10,041 nucleotides of DNA from a candidate division TA06 bacterium (GTDB taxonomy: Bacteria; Ratteibacteria; UBA8468; MWAK01): the NCBI GenBank assembly GCA_022704925.1, contig JAKJFK010000046.1:1-10041 (forward strand), given 5' to 3'. Numbering within the stretch: the first letter of the stretch is position 1; every line of letters begins with the position of its first letter. Of the stretch, positions 1-7,786 are shown piece after piece. The notes under the pieces were generated by a model. That model did not search any database, was not told the DNA's origin, and saw only the letters and a list, made by a program, of their open reading frames with translations. Both the position numbers and the translations under genes were made by a program.

Positions 1-128
1 TTTTTTTGCCGGGGCCACCATTTTTTGGAAAATCCGGCCGGGGAAGTTCAGATTCACGGTTGAATTCGGATGCGTTTTCCAATATTTTTAAAGAGGCGTC
101 TCCGCCGTTCCCTCTCCCTTTATTTATA

Positions 129-157
129 TTGACAGGCCAGTTAGTACGGGGTAAAAT
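129..157 (+). promoter_or_regulatory. sigma-70-like promoter, start-codon proximal
   Basis: A perfect -35 box TTGACA (129-134) is followed after 17 bp by TAAAAT (152-157), one base off the -10 consensus. The expected transcription start is near position 164, and the first ATG of the downstream gene is at 169. The mRNA would have a leader of about five bases, too short for a Shine-Dalgarno site, and none is visible. The first 128 bases hold no recognisable gene. They begin with seven T residues, possibly the tail of an upstream terminator, and carry TTGGAAAA (25-32) and its complement TTTTCCAA (75-82). Confidence 0.75.
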
Positions 158-168
158 GCTTATGGCTT

Positions 169-594
169 ATGAATAAAAGAGATATTTTAACCGTTGTTTT
201 TTTGGGGGCGCTTATCTTGATGGTGCCGCCGTCCCTCCAGGCCCGGAGCAAGCTCAACGCCCTGCCCGGCCGGGAGAAGGTGACCGTGAACCTGGCCAAT
301 CCGGCCGCCACCCTGGTCGAGGAGGAGCGGGTGCTCACCCTTCAGGAAGGGCTGAACCAGGTTGATTTCTCCTGGAAGGGCGTCAACATCGATCCGGACA
401 GCCTCCGGCTGACCATCCTGGGCCGGAACTTTCCGCACCAGTACTGGGAGTTGAACCGCGACGAGGCCGATCTCAGGTATGAAGTGGTCGATCTGGACAC
501 CGCCCGGTTCATCCTGGATCTGCCGCCCAACACTACCCGCGAGTTCTTCTACGACCTCCGTCTTTACGAAGGCGTCCGCCGCGACCGGCGTTGA
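169..594 (+). CDS. small secreted protein, DUF4139-like beta domain (tentative)
   Basis: This encodes 141 aa. Residues 1-25 form a Sec signal peptide: a short basic N-terminus (MNKR), a hydrophobic core at about 6-19 and a cleavage-type site LQA|RS. The mature part, about 115 aa, is predicted to be beta-rich. Residues 37-82 (KVTVNL, ATLVEEERVLTL, GLNQVDFSW, IDPDSLRL) resemble the first strands of DUF4139-type proteins, where a residue-rich 'goes with pigment'-style opening is followed by a phrase like 'IDPxSLR'. Residues 115-134 could be closing strands of the same sandwich. Full DUF4139 proteins are several hundred residues, so this is much shorter. Function is unknown, and the family resemblance was read by eye and is uncertain. 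The start is ATG 169, just downstream of a strong promoter. The amidohydrolase gene follows after 38 bp and is probably co-transcribed. Confidence 0.8.
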   Translation: MNKRDILTVVFLGALILMVPPSLQARSKLNALPGREKVTVNLANPAATLVEEERVLTLQEGLNQVDFSWKGVNIDPDSLRLTILGRNFPHQYWELNRDEADLRYEVVDLDTARFILDLPPNTTREFFYDLRLYEGVRRDRR

Positions 595-632
595 GCCGGC
601 TCCCGACGGACGCTCCCAACCCTGACCGGGCC

Positions 633-1436
633 ATGAGCACACCGATAATCGATTTTCACACCCACGCCTTTCCGGACGAGCTGGCCGATCGGGCCATCGC
701 CCACCTCGAAGCGGAGGGTGGCATCAAGGCCCGCCTGGACGGCCGGGTCTCCTCACTGCTGGCGGCCATGGACCGGACCGGCATCAGCACCAGCGTCGTC
801 TGCAGCATCGCCACCCGGCCCGGCCAGTTCCACTCCATCCTGGAATGGAGCCGGCGGATCGCCTCTGAGCGCATCATCCCCTTTCCCTCCATTCACCCGG
901 CCGACCCGGATTATCGGGAACATCTCAAGGCGGTGGCCGGGTCGGGCTTCAAGGGGATCAAGCTGCATCCCTACTACCAGGACTTCGATCTCGATTCGCC
1001 CGCTCTTTTCCCGGTTTACGAGGAACTCTGCCGCCACGGGCTCATCCTCCAGGCGCATACCGGTTTCGATTTCGCCTTCGAGTACGTGGACCGCTGCGGT
1101 CCGGCCCGGATCATGGAAGTGATCCGGCGCTACCCGGAACTAAAGCTGGTCGCCACCCACCTGGGCGCCTGGAAGCAGTGGGACGAAGTGGAGGATCTGC
1201 TGGTCGGCCGCCCGGTTTACCTGGAAATCTCCTTTTCCCTCGAATTTCTCGACAAGGAACAGGCGCTGCGCATCATTTCCCGGCACGATCCAGGCCGGAT
1301 CCTTTACGGAAGCGATTCGCCCTGGACCGATCAGCAGACCACCCTGGAACTCTTCCAGGAGCTGGAACTGGGGCCGGAGCTCGAAGCGGCCGCCCTGGCC
1401 GGCAATGCCCGCCGCCTGCTGGGATTGAGTGGCTGA
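633..1436 (+). CDS. amidohydrolase-2 family metal-dependent hydrolase
   Basis: This encodes 267 aa, the usual size of a cytoplasmic TIM-barrel hydrolase of the amidohydrolase-related family (PF04909 type). The hallmarks occur in order: FHTH near the N-terminus with metal-binding H9 and H11; GIKLHP with K110 and H112; AHTG with H142; THLGA with H176; and GSDSPW with D228, the expected catalytic/metal Asp. It ends with the typical GNARRLL helix. The family includes decarboxylases and hydrolases of small carbon compounds; the substrate cannot be told here, and neighbours do not indicate a pathway. I chose ATG 633 because the homologous part begins there. An in-frame TTG at 591 would add 14 unsupported residues and overlap the previous gene. 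No Shine-Dalgarno is visible at either start. The gene probably depends on the promoter at 129-157. Confidence 0.92.
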   Translation: MSTPIIDFHTHAFPDELADRAIAHLEAEGGIKARLDGRVSSLLAAMDRTGISTSVVCSIATRPGQFHSILEWSRRIASERIIPFPSIHPADPDYREHLKAVAGSGFKGIKLHPYYQDFDLDSPALFPVYEELCRHGLILQAHTGFDFAFEYVDRCGPARIMEVIRRYPELKLVATHLGAWKQWDEVEDLLVGRPVYLEISFSLEFLDKEQALRIISRHDPGRILYGSDSPWTDQQTTLELFQELELGPELEAAALAGNARRLLGLSG

Positions 1437-1449
1437 CCGGCGGTTCGGC

Positions 1450-1478
1450 TTTACGAAAGGCCGGTTTTATAGTATAAT
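1450..1478 (+). promoter_or_regulatory. sigma-70-like promoter, start-codon proximal
   Basis: TTTACG (1450-1455, four of six matches to the -35 consensus) is followed after 17 bp by a perfect TATAAT (1473-1478). Transcription should begin near 1485, only about six bases before ATG 1491. As with the promoter at 129-157, there is no room for, and no sign of, a Shine-Dalgarno sequence, so the message is probably leaderless or nearly so. It lies in the 54-bp gap after the amidohydrolase gene. Confidence 0.75.
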
Positions 1479-1490
1479 TTACGTGATTAT

Positions 1491-2771
1491 ATGATATTCG
1501 CAATCATCGTACTGGTCATCCTGCTGCTTTTCTCCGCCTACTTTTCGGCCGCCGAGACCGCCTTAACCTCGCTCGGAAAACTGAAGGTCAAGGCCCTGAT
1601 CGAAAAGGAGGGGCGCCGGGCCGAAATACTCAACCTCTGGCTCAAGGAACCCTCCAAGTACCTGACCACCATCCTGGTGGCCAACAACATCGTCAATATC
1701 GTCGCCGCCTCCCTCTCCACCTACCTGGCCATTGAGAACGTTCCCGAACAGTACGACACGCTGGCCACCGGGATCGCCACCTTCTGCATCACCCTGCTGA
1801 TACTGGTCCTGGGCGAGATCGTTCCGAAGACCTTCGCCCGGCAGAATTCCGACCGGCTGGCCCTCTTCTTTTTCCCGTCCATGCTTTCGATCACCTACCT
1901 GATTCATCCGCTGGTTCAATTCTTCGTCTCCTTTTCCGACAAGGTCATCCGGCTGCTGGGCGGCCACCTGGCTCCCCAGGCGACCCACATCAGCACCGAG
2001 GAGCTCCAGACCCTGATCGATATCGGCGAGGAGGAAGGGGCGCTGGCCGCCGAGGAACGGGAGATGCTTACCAGCGTGATCGAATTCCGGGAGACCGAGG
2101 TCTCCGAGGTGATGACCCCGCGGGTGACCATTTCGGCCCTGCCCGAGGACGCCTCGATCGGTGACGCCCTGGCTTTGATGGTCAAGGAGAAGCACAGCCG
2201 GCTGCCGATCTACCGTGACTCGATGGATGAAATCGTCGGCGTGGTGGATTCGCGCCAGGTGCTGGGATACATTTCGGAGGGGGAACGCAATCTGCTGGTG
2301 CGCCAGGTGATGCGGCCGCCCTTTTTCGTGCCCGAGATGATGCGGGTCTCCGAGCTGCTCAAGGAGTTCAAGCGGCGCAAGCTGCACCTGGCCATCGTGA
2401 TCGACGAGTACGGGGGCACCGCCGGCCTGGTGACGCTGGAGGACCTGCTGGAGGAGATCGTCGGCGAGATCCAGGACGAGTACGAGGTGGAGAGCAGCGA
2501 GTACCAGACCCTGGCCGAGAACACCTACCTGGCCAACGCCAAGATGGAGATCGAAAAGGCCAACCAGCTCCTGAAGCTGGACATCGAGGACGACGACACG
2601 GCCGAAACCCTGGCCGGCTTCATTCTCAACCGGCTTGGCCATATTCCCCAGAAGGGGGAACAGGTCCGTTATCACAACTTTCTCTTCACCGTGGAGCAGG
2701 CCGACGAGCGGACCGTCAGCCTGCTGCGCATCCAGAAACTGACCCCCCGTGTTCCGCATGAGGCATCCTGA
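1491..2771 (+). CDS. CNNM/CorC-type transporter or hemolysin-related protein (DUF21-CBS-CBS-CorC_HlyC)
   Basis: This encodes 426 aa, the usual length for this family. Residues 1-160 form the membrane DUF21/CNNM domain with hydrophobic helices at about 3-20, 60-80, 95-112 and 125-148. They carry the family signatures YFSAAETAL (17-25) and GEIVPKTFA (108-116). An acidic helical region (168-200) leads into CBS1 (about 205-262, VMTPR; RLPIYRD) and CBS2 (about 272-325, VMRPP; IVIDEYGGTAGLVTLEDLLEEIVGEI in pieces). A CorC_HlyC domain follows at about 340-415. Proteins of this family are membrane Mg2+/divalent-cation transporters or regulators gated by nucleotide binding to the CBS pair. The older name 'hemolysin' (TlyC) is not informative. 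Individual subfamily names (CorB, CorC, YfjD) cannot be assigned. The stop overlaps the next gene by 14 bases, implying co-expression with that membrane protein. Confidence 0.95.
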   Translation: MIFAIIVLVILLLFSAYFSAAETALTSLGKLKVKALIEKEGRRAEILNLWLKEPSKYLTTILVANNIVNIVAASLSTYLAIENVPEQYDTLATGIATFCITLLILVLGEIVPKTFARQNSDRLALFFFPSMLSITYLIHPLVQFFVSFSDKVIRLLGGHLAPQATHISTEELQTLIDIGEEEGALAAEEREMLTSVIEFRETEVSEVMTPRVTISALPEDASIGDALALMVKEKHSRLPIYRDSMDEIVGVVDSRQVLGYISEGERNLLVRQVMRPPFFVPEMMRVSELLKEFKRRKLHLAIVIDEYGGTAGLVTLEDLLEEIVGEIQDEYEVESSEYQTLAENTYLANAKMEIEKANQLLKLDIEDDDTAETLAGFILNRLGHIPQKGEQVRYHNFLFTVEQADERTVSLLRIQKLTPRVPHEAS

Positions 2772-4647
2772 GAAGGAGGCCGCGCTTCAGTCCGTCCGCC
2801 GGGTAGCCGAATTCCTTAAGTCGGAAGCCGCCCCGATCGAGCCGGTACTGTACCGCGGATTCTTCACCGGCCACCGCTACCTCTTCTACGATCAGGAGAG
2901 GCGCCGCTACCACGCCTGGTTTGACCGCCGCCGCCGGGGTTGGTGCGTCCGGGTGACTCCGCCCGCCGGTGATTTTTTCACCCTGCCCCGGTCCGGCCTC
3001 CATTTCCTGGTTACCTCGCGCAGTTTTTTCATTTACGCCAATTTTAACCTGGCGGTCGAGTACCTGGAGAACTTTTTCCGCCGTCGTGACTACCCGGTCG
3101 ATTCCGTTTCCTGGAAGGAGACCGTGAGCCTGCCCTGGTGGCAGGTCAGCCAGGGCAGCCTGGTCTCCGGCGGGGCCGCCGGAAATTTTTCCATAAACTT
3201 CTCCCGGGGACAGTTCACCGCCCGCTTCCACGACGAAAACGGCCGGCCTTACTTCTGTTCGCCTCGTCACCAGTACCTTTTTATCTTTAAGCCGCGCCTG
3301 CGCATCCGGGACGGCCGGGTCCGGATCGAACAACTGCTCAAGTCTTACGCCGAGACCGAGATCAAGACCACCAGTCCCAATCCGCTGGCCCTGCTCAAGC
3401 AGGCTATCTATGGTTTCAAGAGCGCCAACCTGCGTGCTTTTTATTCCGAGGAGGGATTGATTCCCGAAGTCCGCCACGTAATCATTTTTGTGGTTTACTG
3501 GCACTTCGCGCTGGCCCTGATCAACGCCAGCGTCTTTGTCCGGGTGGCCGAGCGGCTCAAGGGGCAGACCTGGTACACGCTGGCGGCCGGGGCCCTGGTC
3601 TTCTTTCGGATGCCGGCCGAGATCATCAACATGCGCCGCGCCTTGCGCCTGACCCGGAACCTGCCGGGTTCCCGCCTCCAGAAGATCATGGATTCCGAAG
3701 AGTTCCGCTCCATCATCGAGAACCGCAAAATCCGCTCCTGGCGCAATTTCGAGCGGATATACACCGACCTTTTCCGGGCGACCGAGTACCTGGCCGAGGC
3801 CCTGGAGCGCTACCGACTGGCCAAGCCGAAGATCTACCGCCTGGTAAGCGCCGGGAGGCAGGCCGAGGTGCCGGATCTGCTGGGGAGCGAACTGGGGATC
3901 GGGAGGGAGGATCTGGATCTGCTGGTGCCGCTGGCCGGGCGGCTGGAGGCCCTGGAACGCACCGAGATCGTGCGCATCTTCACCGGCCACCTGGAACGGC
4001 TGCGGTCGGCCGGGCTGCTTCGGGAAAGCGAATGGCCGGGTCTGGTGGATTTCGTCAACCGGACCTTTCCGGAACAACTGGAATGGGACACGGTGGTGGG
4101 CGCTTACAAGTCACTCAATGACCGGATCAAGCGGGCCGAACGAAATCCCAGCCGGCCGGAACTGAGCGTCATGATTGAAAATTCCAAGCTCGCCTCGATA
4201 CCCTTCCGGCGCGCCGAACTGCTCCTGATGGTCTCCTTTTACATGATCGGCTACGGCGCCACCTACCTGCCCTATATGCCGACCCTGGTTTTTCCTCTCT
4301 ACTACCTGGTCTACGGCGTGCTGACCCAGCTTATCTACTCCGGCCTGGAGCGGATGGGCACCCCGGTCTCGCTCCAGTACCTTTACAAGGAGCTGGAAAA
4401 CGACCCGGCCGTTCCCTCGGCCTCGGACGTCTGGAACGAGTATGCCAGCCAGCAGCTGCGCCTCTTCGCCGTCTTCTCCTCGCTGGGCCTGATCATCGGG
4501 ATCGGCGGCCGGCTGCTGGCCGACCGGACCCACAACATCTCCTGGTTCGCGGTCGAGGCGCTGGGGATGGGCACCTACCTGCTGGCCCTCTGGGAGTGGT
4601 TCCGGTACTGGAACGGTCTCGTGCGCCGCTGCAAGGTGGCCCACTGA
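2758..4647 (+). CDS. unrecognised polytopic membrane protein
   Basis: This encodes 629 aa from ATG 2758. An in-frame GTG at 2749 would add three residues; neither start has a Shine-Dalgarno site. I do not recognise the family. Using 632-aa numbering from the GTG, residues 30-185 are a basic, aromatic-rich, apparently beta-rich soluble region. Hydrophobic segments follow at about 243-265 and 275-292. A long, charged, mostly helical stretch spans 305-480. Four more hydrophobic segments lie near 489-507, 511-531, 571-590 and 598-617, and a basic tail ends the protein. No signal peptide or known catalytic motif is visible. It overlaps the CNNM/CorC gene by 14 bases, so translation is probably coupled and the two proteins may work together in the membrane. 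An AAGGAGG just after the upstream stop has no start codon at a useful distance. Codon use and GC match the neighbours. Confidence 0.88.
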   Translation: MRHPEKEAALQSVRRVAEFLKSEAAPIEPVLYRGFFTGHRYLFYDQERRRYHAWFDRRRRGWCVRVTPPAGDFFTLPRSGLHFLVTSRSFFIYANFNLAVEYLENFFRRRDYPVDSVSWKETVSLPWWQVSQGSLVSGGAAGNFSINFSRGQFTARFHDENGRPYFCSPRHQYLFIFKPRLRIRDGRVRIEQLLKSYAETEIKTTSPNPLALLKQAIYGFKSANLRAFYSEEGLIPEVRHVIIFVVYWHFALALINASVFVRVAERLKGQTWYTLAAGALVFFRMPAEIINMRRALRLTRNLPGSRLQKIMDSEEFRSIIENRKIRSWRNFERIYTDLFRATEYLAEALERYRLAKPKIYRLVSAGRQAEVPDLLGSELGIGREDLDLLVPLAGRLEALERTEIVRIFTGHLERLRSAGLLRESEWPGLVDFVNRTFPEQLEWDTVVGAYKSLNDRIKRAERNPSRPELSVMIENSKLASIPFRRAELLLMVSFYMIGYGATYLPYMPTLVFPLYYLVYGVLTQLIYSGLERMGTPVSLQYLYKELENDPAVPSASDVWNEYASQQLRLFAVFSSLGLIIGIGGRLLADRTHNISWFAVEALGMGTYLLALWEWFRYWNGLVRRCKVAH

Positions 4648-4702
4648 ACCGGGCCGATGCCGGCCGCGGCCTCCCGGCCTGAAGGATACCCACCGGTTCT
4701 TT
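4648..4702. other. convergent intergenic spacer with GC-rich inverted repeats
   Basis: The 55 bp between two converging genes contain CCGGG (4649-4653) facing CCCGG (4673-4677), with further GGCC/CGGCC complementarity inside. It could act as a bidirectional hairpin ending both units. The nearest T-run on the plus strand (about 4696-4704) lies some 20 bp past the stem, and the minus strand has none after it, so a standard intrinsic terminator is not demonstrated. Confidence 0.35.
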
Positions 4703-7700
4703 TTAAGGGCGTCCGGTTCCCAGCCGCAGCTGGCCGCCGGGGTTGGATTGGCCGGCCCAGCGCAGCACGCTGGCCGCCGGTTTCCCGTTCGGTTCGATAT
4801 CGGTTTCGTGGCCGAAGAGGTCGAAGCCGATGATGGCGCCCGGTTTCGAATCCAGGCCGAGCGATTTCCAGGGCAGGGCGGCCTCGATCAGGTAGCCGAC
4901 CGCCGGTCCCGGGTGCGGCCAGGGTTCCCAGCCCTTGAGCAAGGCCGGATCGTTCCAGATCTTGACCGTGCCCCGGCCGCCCTCCAGCGTCCGGCGGTTT
5001 GATCCGTCCGCCGCCGAAATTTCCAGGCGGAGTTCCCGGCCGCCGGTCGTCGCCGGGACCAGCCAGACCGAGAGATCGTCGGCGGGATCGGGGCGGACCA
5101 GGTCGCCGGCGATATCCCGGTCGAAGCGCAGTTCCAGGCAATCGGGTTCCCGGCCCCCGGCCGGGTGGTCGGCGGCCACCAGCTGGTCGTCGAAGACGCG
5201 GCCGCACAGGTAAAGGTTCTCGGCATCATAACCAGCCCACCATTCCACCCGGTAGTCCATCCCGTAGTCACAGGTTATCTTGTAGCTATCCTTCCAGGAA
5301 TGGATCGTTTCCATGTCAACGCTGCCAAGGACCTGCATCGAGTAGTAAAGGGCGGAACTGGCCGTCTTCCCCCATTCGCCGAAATCGCCGTCCAGGACCG
5401 GCGGCTTGGAGAGGGGGCGGGCGGTGTTCAGCCAGACGAAACTCCTTCCCTGCTGGGGCGGCAGCGGCTGGGCGGGCAGCGGCCGGTCTTCCCGGTAGGG
5501 GAAGGCCGGGTTGATTTGTTCCTTGAGCGATCTTTCGGAAGGAATCGGTCCCGCCGTGAAGGCCGGCGCCCGGAAATGGCCGGTCCAGGGCTCCTGCCCC
5601 CGGTTGACATGAAGCACCTCGATCCGGACGGTCTGTTCCGGATCGGCCGCGTAGTAGGCGAAGGACTCGGTCGCGGGCAGTTCGGGCAGGTCGGTCTCCG
5701 CCCGTCGGACCGTCTCCCGAAAGGCGGCCGGTTCGACCTCGATTCCGTAAAGGAAGTAGTACTTGTTCGCCTCGCATTGGAAACGGCTCTTGCCGCCCGG
5801 GACGGCCGCCAGTTCCATGGGGTTGCCCAGCTGGTCGACGAGGCGCAGGTTTTTGGGCTCGAGTCCGATGGTCACGCTCCGCGCCTCGCCCGGGAAGAAG
5901 CAGACCGCCGGCCGGCCGCTCCGGCCGTCCCGGTAGGCCCAGAGGTAACCGCCGTGTTTCACGGTGGTTTCCAGCGGCTCCGGGTCCGGCTGGCTGCCGG
6001 CCAGCACCTGCCCGGCGATGGCGTGGAGGGTCAGGGCCGTGGAGAGGGTGGTGTCGGGTTCGAGGAGATTGTAAGTGTCGTGGACCTCCATCCAGTTGTA
6101 GCCGGTCGGCAGGGTCCGGTAATCCATGGTTACCTGGGCCCGGTGCAGGAAGAAACTGTTGATGAAGTTGTGGTGGGCCGAGTAGGTGGCGTGGATCGTC
6201 CCGCCCCGCAGCCGGCTGAAGGTGGTGTCCCGGCTGAAACTGCCGGCGATGACCCACATCCGCTTCTTGTGCTTGTCGATCAGCCAGCCCAGTTTTCTCC
6301 CCTGGTCGCCCGAATAGTTCATGAAAGAGCCGCCGAACCAGTCGACGTAAGGCATGCCGCCCACCCTTTCGAACCCGTCGAGCCAGGCGCATTCGGCGCT
6401 GATCAGGAACTCGGCATCCGGCCGGTGCTTCCGGATGATCTCCTCGGTCTTGACCAGGATCGGTAGGAATTCGTGCGGATGGGCGTGCCCCTCCAGTTCG
6501 TCCTGGATCCACCAGATTTTTATGTAAGGGGCGTACATCCGGGCGAACTGGTCCACCGCGTCGTAGTAAGATTCCCGGTCCGGACCCGGCGATGGGTGGC
6601 GGGCCGGCAGCGGTGGATGCCAGGGCGGCTCGGCGCTCTTGCGCCACCACCAGGGGTTGATGCAGAGGGCAACCGTGATCCCGGAATCGGTGAGCATCCT
6701 GATCAGTTCCGTCCGGTCGGGCAGGCTCTTCTTTTCGATGTTGTATATCTCCTGCAGGCGCAGGTAGAGATCGGTCAGGTTCCCGTAGTAGCCGAAGCCG
6801 CCCCGTTTCATCAGGGCGACCACCTCGGGCGAGATGGTGGTCAGCAGGCCGATGGCCGCCGGCCGGGCCGGGTCGGGTCGGGGCATCACGCTGAAGGTTA
6901 TCTCCCCCCAGCCGGCTTCGCTTCCCTTCACCCAGTACTTGAGCGCGTAAAGTCCGTTGGGCAGCGCCGGCAGGTTCAGCCGGGCCGAGGCCGCGCCGCC
7001 GGCGGCCAGCTGGACCGGGGCCAGTTCGCTTTGCAGTATAATCACCTTGTCCTGGTTGATCAATTCATAGGCCAGCGTTCCGGATTTTGCCTGGCCGGTG
7101 TAGTTGTAGAGACGAACGTCGAAAGCGACCGGCGGTTCCTCCTGGTAATGAATGCGCCCGACCGTCGGGTCGTCGAGGCCGGCCTCGATTGCCGCGGCGG
7201 GGATGTAACGGGTTTCGCGGGCGGCGGTGTCCCCCAGGGCCGACTCCTCCGGCAGGAATTCGACCGCGTCGATCAGGACGTTGCTGCCGCTGATGGAAAG
7301 GTAGACCGGCTTGTTGGCGCCGGTTACCGTCACCCGGAGCCGGGTCCAGTCGGTGTCGTTCAGGTTGGCGCTGGCGCTGACGCCCAGGCTGGTGCCCCGG
7401 TTCTCCGGGAGCATCGGCGTGATCGAGATTTTGTTCGGACCGCCGGTTGAACGGGCCCAAAGACCCAGGACATACTTCTTGTTGGCGGCCAGCTTGACCG
7501 GCAGCGTGTAGAACTGGTTGCTGTTGAAGGAGAGGTCGGCGACCTGGCGCGGCATCGGTTTGAGCTTCAGCGCGTATCGGCCGTGGAAGGCGGCTTCGTC
7601 GGTTATCCAGCCTGGATCGGGGAAGGCCGAGTCGAAACCTTTGGTCCGGCGGCCGATTTCGTGGCACCAGCCAACCTCGAAACTGCCGTTGCGAAGCAGG

Positions 7701-7786
7701 TTTCCGGATTCCGGTCCGGCGGCGGCCCCGGTGCTCAGGATCAGGATCGCCGCCAGGAGCATCGGTCCGATCTGAAGGGTCTTCAT
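4703..7786 (-). CDS. exported multidomain protein: CBM-like, GH-A-like barrel, CBM9-like
   Basis: This encodes 1027 aa. A signal peptide (1-23, cleavage near GAAA|G) is followed by a jelly-roll resembling CBM4/CBM9-type modules (about 28-178: NLLRNGSFE, FHGRYALKL, LGLWARS, VLIDAVEF). Residues about 195-300 look like an Ig-type beta sandwich. Residues about 308-600 look like a (beta/alpha)8 barrel with IKIWWIQDELEG at 422-433. E430 sits where clan GH-A glycosidases carry the acid/base Glu, although the usual preceding Asn is Asp here. Residues 605-785 are beta-rich. Residues 788-1027 match a CBM9/DOMON-like domain (PPVLDGDFGEW; ENLYLCGRVFDDQ; DCLELRFDRD; YLIEAALPWKSLG). The likely role is extracytoplasmic carbohydrate binding and possibly cleavage; the substrate is unknown and no nucleophile can be assigned with confidence. 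ATG 7786 has GGAGG seven bases upstream and shares one base with the upstream stop (TAATG). Confidence 0.9.
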   Translation of the reverse strand: MKTLQIGPMLLAAILILSTGAAAGPESGNLLRNGSFEVGWCHEIGRRTKGFDSAFPDPGWITDEAAFHGRYALKLKPMPRQVADLSFNSNQFYTLPVKLAANKKYVLGLWARSTGGPNKISITPMLPENRGTSLGVSASANLNDTDWTRLRVTVTGANKPVYLSISGSNVLIDAVEFLPEESALGDTAARETRYIPAAAIEAGLDDPTVGRIHYQEEPPVAFDVRLYNYTGQAKSGTLAYELINQDKVIILQSELAPVQLAAGGAASARLNLPALPNGLYALKYWVKGSEAGWGEITFSVMPRPDPARPAAIGLLTTISPEVVALMKRGGFGYYGNLTDLYLRLQEIYNIEKKSLPDRTELIRMLTDSGITVALCINPWWWRKSAEPPWHPPLPARHPSPGPDRESYYDAVDQFARMYAPYIKIWWIQDELEGHAHPHEFLPILVKTEEIIRKHRPDAEFLISAECAWLDGFERVGGMPYVDWFGGSFMNYSGDQGRKLGWLIDKHKKRMWVIAGSFSRDTTFSRLRGGTIHATYSAHHNFINSFFLHRAQVTMDYRTLPTGYNWMEVHDTYNLLEPDTTLSTALTLHAIAGQVLAGSQPDPEPLETTVKHGGYLWAYRDGRSGRPAVCFFPGEARSVTIGLEPKNLRLVDQLGNPMELAAVPGGKSRFQCEANKYYFLYGIEVEPAAFRETVRRAETDLPELPATESFAYYAADPEQTVRIEVLHVNRGQEPWTGHFRAPAFTAGPIPSERSLKEQINPAFPYREDRPLPAQPLPPQQGRSFVWLNTARPLSKPPVLDGDFGEWGKTASSALYYSMQVLGSVDMETIHSWKDSYKITCDYGMDYRVEWWAGYDAENLYLCGRVFDDQLVAADHPAGGREPDCLELRFDRDIAGDLVRPDPADDLSVWLVPATTGGRELRLEISAADGSNRRTLEGGRGTVKIWNDPALLKGWEPWPHPGPAVGYLIEAALPWKSLGLDSKPGAIIGFDLFGHETDIEPNGKPAASVLRWAGQSNPGGQLRLGTGRP

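Noticed and set aside
591-632. TTG start extending the amidohydrolase by 14 residues
   Set aside because: The extension overlaps the previous stop, has no ribosome binding site, and precedes the conserved N-terminal strand of the family.
1563-2759. 398-codon open frame on the minus strand opposite the CNNM/CorC gene
   Set aside because: It is antisense to an unmistakable conserved protein; its translation is low-complexity and has no recognisable motif. Long antisense frames are expected in GC-rich DNA.
2771-2785. AAGGAGG just after the CNNM/CorC stop as a ribosome binding site
   Set aside because: No ATG, GTG or TTG lies at a suitable distance in any useful frame; the overlapping ATG at 2758 is the better start.
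2716-4077. 453-codon open frame on the minus strand
   Set aside because: It lies opposite a plus-strand gene with clear membrane segments and an operon overlap; the product is rich in P, G, Q and D without domain features.
5165-6466. 433-codon open frame on the plus strand, with a further one at 6473-7450
   Set aside because: Both run antisense to the recognisable domains of the 1027-aa exported protein and show antisense-type composition.
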